Under the pieces are notes generated by a model. It made no database searches and had not been told where the DNA came from. It worked only from the letters and a program-made list of their open reading frames with translations. From a virus, in the IMG/VR virus record IMGVR_UViG_3300044470_000387, positions 1 through 38,634 of that record: a DNA stretch of 38,634 bases; one strand, given 5' to 3'. Below are positions 7,595-15,217 of the stretch, piece by piece. Within the stretch, counting starts at the first letter, position 1. Every line of letters starts with the position of its first letter. Both the position numbers and the translations under genes were made by a program.

Positions 7595-8161
7595 TTACCA
7601 GACGTAACGCTTGGTGGCCCATTTCAAGTAATTATTCGTCCAACTGGCCGCCGCGGCCGTCCATTGAATTGAGATCAGACGCACGGTGCCAAAACCTCCG
7701 TTCCAGAAAGCCGGCAGATTGGTGCTGGCCTGCCCGGCCCCGGCGGCCGGCTGGTTGATGGTCAGGCTGAAGGTGGCGTTGGTGTCCACGCTGGTTGAAT
7801 CCAGTCCGTGCCCGAACGTAAACACATTCGTGCCAATGCCGGCAGTTTCAGAAATGACAATGGCCAGCTCGTCTTGCATCTGCATACTCATGTCCGCATA
7901 CAGCGTGTTCGTGTAATACCCGATGGTGGTATTGGTCACAAATGTGGTATTACTGAACGTGATGCTGCTGTTCGTGTATGATCCGATGCTCGACCAACCC
8001 GACCCAAAATTGGTCGTGACATTGGCCGCCAGCGTGCTTACGGGCAGCGTCAGCGTGTTCGCGGTATAACTGCCGCTCGGCGGTATGCCCTGACTGAATG
8101 CGGTCAGCGCCGCCGCGCCCAGCGCGGTGATGGTAAGAAGAATTTTTTGTGTGAATTTCAT
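7595..8161 (-). CDS. Secreted Asn/Thr-rich protein inside the head module
   Basis: This 188-residue protein begins with a Sec signal peptide (MKFTQKILLTITALGAAALT followed by AFSQG). The mature part is rich in Asn, Thr and Ser (SIGSYTNSSITFSNTTFVTN) with predicted beta structure. It lies between the capsid genes and the head-tail joining candidate, where decoration or connector proteins are usually found. A cytoplasmic virion component would not be expected to carry a Sec signal. Its leader on the minus strand contains CAACCAACAAAATCCAACC instead of a Shine-Dalgarno sequence. The function is unknown. Confidence 0.6.
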   Translation of the reverse strand: MKFTQKILLTITALGAAALTAFSQGIPPSGSYTANTLTLPVSTLAANVTTNFGSGWSSIGSYTNSSITFSNTTFVTNTTIGYYTNTLYADMSMQMQDELAIVISETAGIGTNVFTFGHGLDSTSVDTNATFSLTINQPAAGAGQASTNLPAFWNGGFGTVRLISIQWTAAAASWTNNYLKWATKRYVW

Positions 8162-8229
8162 TTTGATGATTGGTTGGATTTTGTTGGTTGATTTTTGTTT
8201 GGCCCCGCCGCGTGACGGCGCCAGCCGTT

Positions 8230-8529
8230 TTACGCGGTTTTGGCCCCGGTTAATTCGATTTGCGCCGCTTTCGGTTTGGCCGCCTCGGCCAGTTCCATCC
8301 GGCGCTTGTGCGCCGCAATCTGATCGGGATGGTCCGTGGTGTCGTGAACGACGTTTTGCAATGGTACAAGCAGCGGATTTGCGATGCTGAAAAACTTCGC
8401 ATCCTCATTCTTGACCATCAGTTTGGTGTGGGCGGCGCGGAGCGCGGCGCCATCGGACCCGCAGTAGAAAACTTCCACCTTGGGCTGGGCGCCCTTGACG
8501 GGCGTCTGTTTGATTCCGATTTGAATCAT
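8230..8529 (-). CDS. Small conserved-looking head-module protein
   Basis: A 99-residue protein with an N-terminal strand-rich part (IQIGIKQ, PKVEVFYCGSDGAALRAAH) and a charged helical C-terminus (IAAHKRRMELAEAAKPKAAQ). It is the first gene after the major capsid gene, separated by the hairpin at 8562-8603. I do not recognise its family. A decoration or minor capsid role is possible from position alone. Confidence 0.5.
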   Translation of the reverse strand: MIQIGIKQTPVKGAQPKVEVFYCGSDGAALRAAHTKLMVKNEDAKFFSIANPLLVPLQNVVHDTTDHPDQIAAHKRRMELAEAAKPKAAQIELTGAKTA

Positions 8530-8561
8530 AAATGTTATGGTTGAATTTTTCCCGGTCCCTT

Positions 8562-8603
8562 CCCTCGCCCCGCCAAAGCGGGGAGAGGGTCGGGGAGAGG
8601 GGA
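8562..8603. repeat. CCCTC/GAGGG hairpin repeat between capsid gene and next gene
   Basis: CCCTCGCCCCGC, the loop CAAA and GCGGGGAGAGGG form a strong stem with one mismatch, followed by a further GGGGAGAGGGG. This is the style of a widespread bacterial GGGGAGAGGG intergenic repeat. It sits just after the major capsid stop and could reduce read-through into the next gene. There is no T-run on the minus side, so intrinsic termination is not supported. Confidence 0.65.
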
Positions 8604-8609
8604 ATTTGA

Positions 8610-9725
8610 TTACACGTCGTTTCCGCTGGTCACCACGCGCACGCCAGCGCGGTCGGTAATGGTATTGGCAGCGCCGCCCTGGTTTCCGCCGGCCACGCCA
8701 AACAGGATGCCGATGCTGATATACAGATCGCCCGTGCCCGGGTCCTGCCAGCCAACCGCCACGAATGGCAGGCCGGTTTCCTGGTCAACCATCGGGGTGA
8801 ACGACATGATCTTGGGAATGCCCAGTGCCTCGGGCGAGACCTGCGCGAAGTCAATCGGGCGCACGGCCACAATAATGCCGCGCCGGTCGCCAAAGTAGCC
8901 GCTCAGATTGGCGGCGGACGGCATGTCCGGGTATTCGTAAATGTTGGCGAACCCGGCCAGGTTCTTGTAGCGGCGATACGCCGTGTCGCCATTCAGCATG
9001 TTGTAAAACAGGCTGGACCCGACCCGTTGATCGGCCTGGAGCGCGCCGGCAAAAGCCGTGCTCACGATGCCAAACCGGCCAAACGGCGCGGCCTTTTGCG
9101 TGTTCAACTTGCTGCGCAAGGCTTCCACGCTGTCCAGGTTCACGTTGGCCGGATCGACGGCCTTTTGATACGTGAAATTCGCCGGCAGAATGACGCCCAG
9201 CGCCGTGTCAATGAGCAGTTTGCGCAGCGCATAGCCCTGCTCCATCAACGCGACGGACAGGTTGATTTTGCTGCTCAACTGCGTGAGCCATTTAATGCGG
9301 ATGGGCACGTGCTTGAAGTAACTCAGGGTCACCGGCACGTCCTGCAACAGATCGGTGGAATCCTGTACGCCGCTGGCAAAACCGACTCCCGGTGTGGGAT
9401 CATAGTTTTGCGCCGTTGGAACCTGGCCGATGTGAGATGTAATTTTGTCATTCAAGCGCGCGGTCTTGCTCTCGATGTCCAGTGCAAACCCGCCCGGCTC
9501 GAATAATTCCGGCGTTTGAATCTTGAATGCCTCCAGCACGAGCTGCGATAGCTCCGGCACGCTCAAGGTAACACGCAGGCATCCCGCCGGCCGCGTGAAG
9601 CCCGCGTTGATGAATGCCGTGGCAATCAGCAGCAGGGCGAACGCGGCCAAACTGTGTTGCAACAGCCCAATGACAGCGGCCAAAAGTATTGCCGCCCAGA
9701 TGAATGTGAATTTGATGTTTTTCAT
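8610..9725 (-). CDS. Major capsid protein (lambda gpE-like position) with hydrophobic N-terminus
   Basis: This 371-residue protein follows portal and protease/scaffold, the lambda order for the major capsid gene. Residues from about 60 onward read like HK97-fold capsid proteins of the gpE type (LYISIGILFGVAG near the end; a P-domain-like DFAQVSPEALGIPKIMSFTP with substrate-like Asp/Gly turns). Unusually, residues 5-42 form one or two hydrophobic helices (FTFIWAAILLAAVIGLLQHS, then LAAFALLLIATAFI). I chose MKNIKF at 9725, since an AACCAAAAACCAAA leader precedes it. A longer frame to 9773 is less likely. The protein has no obvious long coiled-coil delta domain, which fits a separate scaffold. 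Confidence 0.7.
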   Translation of the reverse strand: MKNIKFTFIWAAILLAAVIGLLQHSLAAFALLLIATAFINAGFTRPAGCLRVTLSVPELSQLVLEAFKIQTPELFEPGGFALDIESKTARLNDKITSHIGQVPTAQNYDPTPGVGFASGVQDSTDLLQDVPVTLSYFKHVPIRIKWLTQLSSKINLSVALMEQGYALRKLLIDTALGVILPANFTYQKAVDPANVNLDSVEALRSKLNTQKAAPFGRFGIVSTAFAGALQADQRVGSSLFYNMLNGDTAYRRYKNLAGFANIYEYPDMPSAANLSGYFGDRRGIIVAVRPIDFAQVSPEALGIPKIMSFTPMVDQETGLPFVAVGWQDPGTGDLYISIGILFGVAGGNQGGAANTITDRAGVRVVTSGNDV

Positions 9726-9774
9726 TTTGGTTTTTGGTTGAATTATTTGTTGATTCAATTCGCCTGGCGGCAAA

Positions 9775-10287
9775 TCAGTTGCGGGTTGTCGGCTCGGCGG
9801 TTTGTTTTTTGAACAAGCCGTCCAGGCCGCGCAGCTTGAGCGAGTTCATGGCCAGTGCCCCGCGCTGTTCAGCGGTCGTGTCCTTGCCGTCCATCTGCTC
9901 CACGAGCCCTTCAATCTGCCCGTCCACGTCGGCCGGATCCGCTTCGCCGGGCCGGCGGGCGGGGGGCGCGCCGCGGGGCGCTTTGGCGGCGTGCGCTGCG
10001 CGTAAATCGGCAATCTGCGCGGTTACTTCGGTTTCGCCATTGGCGCTGGCCGTGCCAATAGCCAGCAGGCCGGTCTTGCGGGTCTCGGCAATGACCTTTT
10101 CGGTCACGGCCGCGTCCAGCAGCGCTGTCACGCGCGTCTTGCGGGCGTCCAGGTGCTTGGTGATTTCCACCTGGAAATTCGAGCGCTCGCTGATGAGCGT
10201 TTGAATATGAGGCAGAATTTGGTTTTCGTCGGCGTCGGCGGGGATGGAAAATCCAGCCGCCACCAACGCAGTGATGATGTTTTTCAT
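9775..10287 (-). CDS. Nested in-frame scaffold (Nu3-like internal start)
   Basis: An internal ATG at 10287-10285, in frame with the protease, starts MKNIITALVAAGFSIPADAD. It is preceded by CCCAACCAAAGACAAAAAGC, which resembles the leaders of other genes here, including the capsid gene. This would give a separate 170-residue scaffold, as Nu3 is made from within gene C of lambda. Internal initiation is inferred from the leader and from the known arrangement. Confidence 0.5.
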   Translation of the reverse strand: MKNIITALVAAGFSIPADADENQILPHIQTLISERSNFQVEITKHLDARKTRVTALLDAAVTEKVIAETRKTGLLAIGTASANGETEVTAQIADLRAAHAAKAPRGAPPARRPGEADPADVDGQIEGLVEQMDGKDTTAEQRGALAMNSLKLRGLDGLFKKQTAEPTTRN

Positions 10288-11028
10288 GCTTTTTGTCTTT
10301 GGTTGGGGGTTTGGTGTTGGTGGCCGCGGCGGTGTCGCCGTTGCCTGTGCGCGCACGGAGAGCCGTGAACGCAAATCCTGTAAAATCTGGGGCGGGTTTT
10401 TGAATGCGGAAATCACTTCCAGTTCCTGCCGGGCTTCGGCATCATCCAGTTCCTGCTCCGGCTCGGTTTCGCCGCTCGCCTCGTCGCACATGCCGAGTTC
10501 CTTGGCCTTGTCGCCGGACATGAAGGTTTCCGCCTTGAGCAGGGCCAGCGTGTCCTCTTTGGATTTGCCCATGCGCTTGGAATAAACTGCCACCTGCGTC
10601 TCATCGCAGACCTTGAGAAAATCTGCCACCTTCAGCTTGTCATCGGCGTTGCCGTAATCGGCACAAGCAGCCATGTGAATCATCGTCACGGAAGCTGCCG
10701 GGCAGACCACGCGAGCGCCGGCGCAAAGCACGAGGGAGGCCCCGGAGCAACAATAACCCTCGTTATATGTGGTGACGTCGGGCTGCCGGCGCACAAGCGC
10801 GTTGTAGATGCCGAGCGACATTCCGTGGTCGCCGCCTTTGCTGTTGATTCGGACGTTGATTTTTTTTCCGGCCGGGATTTGGGCGAGTTCATTGAGCACC
10901 TCGGTTTCAACATCGGTGATGGACCAATCCGGGTTCATGCGCAGGCCGATGATCCCGCGAATGGATATTTCCGCCGGGTCATCTCCGGCCTGGCACCGGA
11001 CATCAAAATTGAAGGGCAGTTTTTTCAT
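9775..11028 (-). CDS. ClpP-type (S14-like) prohead protease fused to scaffold domain
   Basis: Residues about 20-170 form a ClpP-fold protease: NVRINSKGGD, then GYCCSGAS (nucleophile Ser95), then VTMIHMA (His118), with Asp142 in CDETQVAVYSKRMG a candidate third residue. A linker at about residues 220-247 is Pro-rich. The C-terminal 170 residues are helical (VEITKHLDARKTRVTALLDA) and resemble scaffold domains that carry an ADADEN-like repeat near their start. Its ATG overlaps the portal stop (ATGA). In lambda the same gene pair (C and nested Nu3) cuts and shapes the prohead. This protein should do the same for the capsid gene downstream. Confidence 0.8.
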   Translation of the reverse strand: MKKLPFNFDVRCQAGDDPAEISIRGIIGLRMNPDWSITDVETEVLNELAQIPAGKKINVRINSKGGDHGMSLGIYNALVRRQPDVTTYNEGYCCSGASLVLCAGARVVCPAASVTMIHMAACADYGNADDKLKVADFLKVCDETQVAVYSKRMGKSKEDTLALLKAETFMSGDKAKELGMCDEASGETEPEQELDDAEARQELEVISAFKNPPQILQDLRSRLSVRAQATATPPRPPTPNPQPKTKSMKNIITALVAAGFSIPADADENQILPHIQTLISERSNFQVEITKHLDARKTRVTALLDAAVTEKVIAETRKTGLLAIGTASANGETEVTAQIADLRAAHAAKAPRGAPPARRPGEADPADVDGQIEGLVEQMDGKDTTAEQRGALAMNSLKLRGLDGLFKKQTAEPTTRN

Positions 11029-12713
11029 GCGTTTTGCGGTTGGAGTTGGCGGTTTTTGTTTTTGCCCGGCGCGGGTTCGCCGACGGCGCCGGCGTCATCA
11101 TCCGGCGAGGGTGAAGTTTCGCGGAAACTTACCGCGCTGGTCACGGCCAGGTTCAGGAATTGTTTGAATTCCACCGCGCTTTTAAACGGTTCACTTTCAG
11201 CAATATCGGTAATCAGGAAGCGCCGGTGTTTGGCTTCCTTCACGATCAAGGCCATTTGCTCATCGCCATCCAGCGCCATCTCGCCAAAGTATTCGTCCGT
11301 GGAAAGCAGCCCGTCCTGTACGGCCGCGCGCCGGTCGGCATCCCGGTTGCGGTCCACCGTAAGGCTCCCGGTGAAATGCCATTCCAGATTGTCCCAATCC
11401 TCCGGCACTTTGGATTTGAATACCCGGTCCTCGATGCCGCCCTGGATGAAGTATTCCGCTATGGTCTGCAGGTCGCCCGCGAAATCATCCTGCAAAATGG
11501 CCACCACCCGCTGCGCAATTTGCAAATCGCGCCGGATGTCAGTGCCGCCAACATCTATCGGCAGCACCATGCTGGGCGGCAGGCCGGTGGTAAGCACCAC
11601 CAGGTTGGACAGATACGCCATGAACCCGCTCCAGGCCGAGCCGGGCCGGGCGGGCACATAAGGCGTGTATTTGTCTCCCGTGCGGAGCACCACTGGCGCG
11701 CCCTGGAATTTCGTATTGTAATAAGCCGTTTTGTTCGAGTCGTCTTTGGGCAATGACATCGGCGTGGGGAAATTTCCCTGCCCGGCGCCGAACGGCAGCT
11801 TGAGCATGCTTTCCGGGTCGAGATCGCCGGAGAGCGTCTGAATGATGTCCTGTTTGGCGCTGGCGTCCTTTACCGCAGCCTTTTCCAGATCAATGATGTC
11901 TTTGATGTCATGCGCGGTGTTGATGGCCGCCGCCAGAATGGTCTCGCCCCGCACCTGCTCGTCGCGCTCGATAATGGCGTGATGGACCACCAGATTTTCA
12001 GGCACCGGCTGGTCCATGCCGGTGAAATTGTATTGCCGGGGATAACCGGTCGGGAAAAAATCTATACCATCGCCGCCGGAGGTGGCATCCGATGGTTTGG
12101 TGTTGAACGCATCCGCGCTGCCATAAACCAACGACTTGTTTTTTTGCGGCAGGCCGGGAGAGGTGGGCAGCGTGCCGCCGCAGCGGTGCCACTCAAATCC
12201 CTGCAATTTGTCCTCGCCCGTGCGTTCATCGTGGACAAATACGGTAAAGCTCTCGCCGTGCTTGCACATGCCGGTCATCTTCACGCGCTGATAATTTCCA
12301 AAACCCTTTTTGTTGTCAACGCAGGGACAGCGGAATTTGCGGCGCAGAAAAGTTTTTAGTTCCGCGTTGAATTCCTTGCTGGCTGATTTGGGCGTAGGAA
12401 ATGCGCCCACGCCAATGATGAGCGTCACCAGCCGTTTGATGACGCCGCGGATGATGGGTGAATTTTTCCAGAGCGCCTCGGCCCGCTTGTTCAGCTCGTA
12501 CCGCGTGAAGCGGTCCAGATCCTTTTTGGCGTCCTGCACCGGATACCAGATCCATGAGCGGTTCGGCGACCACCGGCTGGAGTCGTACCATTGCGCCTGC
12601 GCATCGCCGCGCGAGCGCTGCCGCGGCGCGGTCATGCCGCGAATTTCAACCAACTCGTGCTGCGTCAGCAGCGGAGCTCGGCGGCCCTGGATAATGGGGT
12701 TGGCGCGGCTCAT
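11025..12713 (-). CDS. Portal protein (lambda gpB family)
   Basis: This 562-residue protein has the features of lambda-type portals: an N-terminal RWSPNRSWIWYPVQDAKKDL, then LVTLIIGVGAFP and RVKMTGMCKHGESFTVFV. The FTGMDQPVPENLVVHHAIIE strand matches the position of the RADQxRG region, here read as RDEQVRGETILAAAINT. A late LTTGLPPSMVLPIDVGGTDI segment and an acidic, Pro-rich tail follow. Portals form the dodecameric ring at the packaging vertex and bind terminase. It overlaps its neighbours by 4 bases on both sides, as expected for a coupled head operon. Confidence 0.9.
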   Translation of the reverse strand: MSRANPIIQGRRAPLLTQHELVEIRGMTAPRQRSRGDAQAQWYDSSRWSPNRSWIWYPVQDAKKDLDRFTRYELNKRAEALWKNSPIIRGVIKRLVTLIIGVGAFPTPKSASKEFNAELKTFLRRKFRCPCVDNKKGFGNYQRVKMTGMCKHGESFTVFVHDERTGEDKLQGFEWHRCGGTLPTSPGLPQKNKSLVYGSADAFNTKPSDATSGGDGIDFFPTGYPRQYNFTGMDQPVPENLVVHHAIIERDEQVRGETILAAAINTAHDIKDIIDLEKAAVKDASAKQDIIQTLSGDLDPESMLKLPFGAGQGNFPTPMSLPKDDSNKTAYYNTKFQGAPVVLRTGDKYTPYVPARPGSAWSGFMAYLSNLVVLTTGLPPSMVLPIDVGGTDIRRDLQIAQRVVAILQDDFAGDLQTIAEYFIQGGIEDRVFKSKVPEDWDNLEWHFTGSLTVDRNRDADRRAAVQDGLLSTDEYFGEMALDGDEQMALIVKEAKHRRFLITDIAESEPFKSAVEFKQFLNLAVTSAVSFRETSPSPDDDAGAVGEPAPGKNKNRQLQPQNA

Positions 12714-13126
12714 GCGTTCAGGTACATCCAGTTATTGGTCGTGCCTTTGAGCGTCGGGAAATTTGCCCAGAGCGCGGCTACAAATGTGGATTGCGTGGCG
12801 TCGCAATCCTGATCTTCCTTGATTCCGGCCGCCGCTACCTGTCCGTAGTATTCAAGAATTTGTTCGAACAATTCCTGCAGCGATTGCGGCGTGATGTTAT
12901 TGGGATCTCCCGGGCTGGATGGAATATGGAAGCTGGTCGCGTAACCGGCGCCGCTGGAAGATTGCACCGTCCAGCCGGTGCCCACGTTTTTCCACTGGCC
13001 GGTCTGGCAGATGTTCAGCGCCTCAAGAAAAGTATCCGCCCCGGCCGGCGCCTGGTTCCAAATGAGCCGGATGACGGAGCGAATAAATCGCTGGCTGAAT
13101 TGTGCCACGCCATAAGCGTCACACAA
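12710..13126 (-). CDS. Small protein upstream of portal (gpW-position, unknown)
   Basis: This 138-residue frame opens with a TTG at 13126 (or a GTG at 13108); there is no ATG. It has a helical, Trp-containing start (FIRSVIRLIWNQAPAGAD) and a second helix (LQELFEQILEYYGQVAAAGI) before the C-terminus. Its stop overlaps the portal start (ATGA), the place of head-tail connector gpW in lambda, but it is longer than gpW and I see no gpW motif. The real start could lie elsewhere, because the region just upstream is repeat-rich. Confidence 0.55.
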   Translation of the reverse strand: MCDAYGVAQFSQRFIRSVIRLIWNQAPAGADTFLEALNICQTGQWKNVGTGWTVQSSSGAGYATSFHIPSSPGDPNNITPQSLQELFEQILEYYGQVAAAGIKEDQDCDATQSTFVAALWANFPTLKGTTNNWMYLNA

Positions 13127-13141
13127 TTAGTGGTAGTACCG

Positions 13142-13225
13142 TGAATGACTTTAATGGACTTTAGTGGACTTTACCTGACTTTTTGCCGCAGAAAACTCAA
13201 AGAGCATTCTTTGCGTTCTCTGCGT
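13142..13225. repeat. Short repeats: TGGACTTTA decamers and TTTGCGTTCTCTGCG element
   Basis: Four imperfect ten-base units (TGACTTTAA, TGGACTTTAG, TGGACTTTAC, CTGACTTTT) are followed by ATTCTTTGCGTTCTCTGCG. A related TTTTGCGTTCTTTGCATTCTC lies at 33640-33660. This region between two genes holds no ORF I can support. Confidence 0.6.
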
Positions 13226-13447
13226 TTAATCCTCATCGTCATGCTGGCGGCTGCGAAAGCGGGTCGGGTGAGGGTGGCGTTGAAGAAAATGTTCCGCCTG
13301 TGAGAGTCGGCAAGGCATCCTGAACCCGCCGCGCTGCATGTCTGAAACGAAGCGCGGGTTCGTGCCCAGCCGCCGCGCCAGCTCCTTATTTTTAGTGATG
13401 ATTTCGTCCGTCATTTGAACCGCCGCCAGATTAAGCAATTTCGGCAT
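13226..13447 (-). CDS. Small helix-turn-helix DNA-binding protein
   Basis: A 73-residue protein. ITKNKELARRLGTNPRFVSD followed by MQRGGFRMPCR reads as a helix-turn-helix with a wing-like turn. This pattern (ELARRLG...VSxxxRxGFxxP) is common in small phage DNA-binding proteins and some terminase small subunits. The tail is basic (RHPHPTRFRSRQH) and then acidic (DDED). The ATG at 13447 is preferred over an upstream frame to 13504, which overlaps the radical SAM gene. Its target is unknown. Confidence 0.55.
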   Translation of the reverse strand: MPKLLNLAAVQMTDEIITKNKELARRLGTNPRFVSDMQRGGFRMPCRLSQAEHFLQRHPHPTRFRSRQHDDED

Positions 13448-13464
13448 AAAGGACAAGGGTATTT

Positions 13465-14520
13465 TTACAGCATAATTGCGCCCTGATTCTGCCGCGCGGA
13501 CCACCAGGGGCGAGTGGCGGTGGTGACGTATTGCAGAAAACGGAGCTTGGGACCGCCTGAAGGCGGGACATCAAACTGAGAGCAGACTTCGGCGTGGACG
13601 GTGAAGGTGCGGCGGGCGTATTCTTCCCAGGCTTCTTTATCGCGTGAGACGTGCGCGAATTCGTATTCTTCCCAGTGAAAATCGGCTTTGCTCAACGCGG
13701 AAAGTGTCCGACTGAATGATTCGCCGCGGGCGTTGAGGACTTCGGCCCAGACGTGTTCGCATTTTTCGTAACGCAGGGCGTTGGCCATCTCGCGGGCGAA
13801 TTTGTCGTAATCATTTTGAGGCAGGGACGGGCAGACCATGGCGAAGGTGCGAAATCCGTTGTCCTGGAGCCAGTGCAGGCTGGCGAGGCGTTTGCTAACG
13901 AGGGGTGTGCCGTGCTCGAAGGCGGAGGCGAGCCGGTCGTCGAGGGTGCCGGTGCTGACGCCGTAGATTACCCGCCGTTGAGGGTTGAGGGTTGAGGGTT
14001 GAGCAAGACCTTCCGCGATTTTGGGGAGCAGATTCGATTTGGATAGCAAACGGATATCCCATTTCGTGAGTTCGAGAATCACCTTGCACATTTCGACGGT
14101 TTCGCGGACGAGTTCCATATTTCCGGCCACGTCCACGGCCGGGCTGGCGTAGATGGTGAGTGGTTTGTCCCAGAGCGCGCGGGCTTTTGGCGCGTGCAGT
14201 TGCCGGTCCAGAACGTCCACGGCGCCCTCGCGCCGGATCACGATGTCTTCATGCCGGCCCTGGACGCCGTGCGCTTCAAGGAATTCGCGTTGTTTTCGGA
14301 AGATGTCCGGCACGTAGCAAAACGAGCAGGAGTAAACGCAGGCCGTTCCGGCGCTGAAGGTGGGGCCGGAACAAAGCCGCTTGTGCTTGAAACCGCTGTC
14401 GAGGTTCAGGACGGTCTTGGTCGGGATGGTAAACACGGGCTTGCCGTTCATTTTTTCCCGCTGCTTGGTTAAGGGTTGAGGGTTGAGGGTTGAGGGAGGT
14501 AAAAGTTCGGTGGTGATCAT
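13465..14520 (-). CDS. Radical SAM protein (SPL-like CX3CX2C)
   Basis: This 351-residue protein has the radical SAM cluster motif CVYSCSFC (Cys61, Cys65, Cys68), preceded by GPTFSAGTA and followed by a TIM-barrel-like series: KPLTIYASPAVDV, WDIRLLSKSNLLP, VIYGVSTGTL, FRTFAMVCPSLP. The aromatic Tyr after the third Cys and the DIRLLSKS strand recall the spore-photoproduct-lyase-like subgroup. The substrate is unknown. Three dispersed repeats lie inside the ORF: STLNPQ at residues 10-15, a second STLNPQ near residue 178, and VPPSGG near residue 320. The start overlaps the upstream stop (ATGA), though Met24 may be the original start. Confidence 0.75.
   Translation of the reverse strand: MITTELLPPSTLNPQPLTKQREKMNGKPVFTIPTKTVLNLDSGFKHKRLCSGPTFSAGTACVYSCSFCYVPDIFRKQREFLEAHGVQGRHEDIVIRREGAVDVLDRQLHAPKARALWDKPLTIYASPAVDVAGNMELVRETVEMCKVILELTKWDIRLLSKSNLLPKIAEGLAQPSTLNPQRRVIYGVSTGTLDDRLASAFEHGTPLVSKRLASLHWLQDNGFRTFAMVCPSLPQNDYDKFAREMANALRYEKCEHVWAEVLNARGESFSRTLSALSKADFHWEEYEFAHVSRDKEAWEEYARRTFTVHAEVCSQFDVPPSGGPKLRFLQYVTTATRPWWSARQNQGAIML
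13549..13569. repeat. GGGACCGCC/GGCGGGAC palindrome inside radical SAM gene
   Basis: GGGACCGCC, TGAA and GGCGGGAC form a 21-base hairpin in frame within the radical SAM gene, encoding VPPSGGP. It is a different family from the GTAGGGCGG palindromes. Its presence near the C-terminus suggests a tolerated insertion. Confidence 0.6.
13978..14003. repeat. TTGAGGG heptamer repeat in radical SAM gene
   Basis: About three and a half copies of TTGAGGG occur in frame and are translated on the minus strand as AQPSTLNPQR. Because 7 is not a multiple of 3, each copy number change shifts the frame, so the retained ORF implies selection or a recent event. Confidence 0.8.
14469..14497. repeat. TTGAGGG heptamer repeat at radical SAM gene start
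   Basis: Four TTGAGGG-type copies between the ATG at 14520 and Met24, encoding PPSTLNPQPLTK. They make it possible that the original gene began at Met24 (MNGKPVF, 14451). Confidence 0.8.
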
Positions 14521-14810
14521 GGTTTTTTAGATTTTCGGAGTTTTATTTTTTCCGCAAGGGCCGCTGCTGAAAGTGCGGCGGGCGAGCGCCGGCCGGATTG
14601 CCAGTCTTCAAAAGTGCGCAGCGGAACACCGATGAACTCCGCCGCCGCCTCGTTGGTGAGGCCGCGCGCCTTGCGCCAGCGGCGGAGTTTGGAGCTTTTG
14701 CCGCGCTGCTCGCGTTCGGGCTTATTTTCGGTTGAACTCATCAGGAGCGCGGCAACGCTTTCTTGCGTGCCGCGCCGTTCGCGTTCGGATTTATAGTCAG
14801 CCGGATTCAT
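14517..14810 (-). CDS. Helix-turn-helix regulator (XRE-like)
   Basis: The 97-residue protein has a basic N-terminal half with repeated ERERRG/EREQRG words and then a helix-turn-helix: LRRWRKARGLTNEAAAEFIG followed by VPLRTFEDWQSGRRSP, as in XRE-like and antitoxin-type regulators. The ATG at 14810 overlaps the upstream stop (ATGA) and is preferred to a frame extending to 14915. It may regulate the 15572-13465 gene set downstream of the tandem promoters. Confidence 0.7.
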   Translation of the reverse strand: MNPADYKSERERRGTQESVAALLMSSTENKPEREQRGKSSKLRRWRKARGLTNEAAAEFIGVPLRTFEDWQSGRRSPAALSAAALAEKIKLRKSKKP

Positions 14811-15217
14811 GGGAGACGGGGAGCAATTTCCGGCGCGGTGTAGTCGTTCGGGGAAAGTGCGTAGCGGAGAAGTGCTTTTGGTACGTTGAATTTCTTTGCC
14901 ACGGCCTGAACCCAACCGGGCGAAAGGGACGACGGACTCATTCCCATTTCACGAGCCAACGCTACCAGCATCTTACTGGCTCGGCTTTGAATTTTCCGCG
15001 CCATTGGAACTGGATGCCATTTGCTTTCGCGGAGCATTTTGTCGAAATGCTTTTCGTGCCATTGGTCGCAAAAAACCGAACATTCCCCTTCGTAACCAAG
15101 CAGATGAAGTGTTCCGATTTTCTTTTCGGCGCGGCGAAAAGCTGCGTCGAAGTTCGAGAGGTTTTGGTCAATTTTTACAATTTGACCCTGCGGAGTGTTG
15201 ATGATTTTTGTTTTCAT
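14807..15217 (-). CDS. Unknown cytosolic protein
   Basis: A 136-residue protein, mainly helical, with two short motifs of note: FCDQWHEKHFDKMLR and MGMSPSSLSPGWVQAVAKKF near the C-terminus, which may be a DNA-binding helical pair. I do not recognise a family. The ATG at 15217 (KTKIINTPQG) follows an A-rich leader. It overlaps the upstream gene's 3' end by about 50 bases in another frame, which is unusual and may mean that one stop has shifted. Confidence 0.5.
   Translation of the reverse strand: MKTKIINTPQGQIVKIDQNLSNFDAAFRRAEKKIGTLHLLGYEGECSVFCDQWHEKHFDKMLRESKWHPVPMARKIQSRASKMLVALAREMGMSPSSLSPGWVQAVAKKFNVPKALLRYALSPNDYTAPEIAPRLP

Noticed and set aside
8562-8603. Rho-independent terminator after the capsid gene
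   Set aside because: The stem is strong but lacks a T-run on the minus strand; kept as a repeat only.
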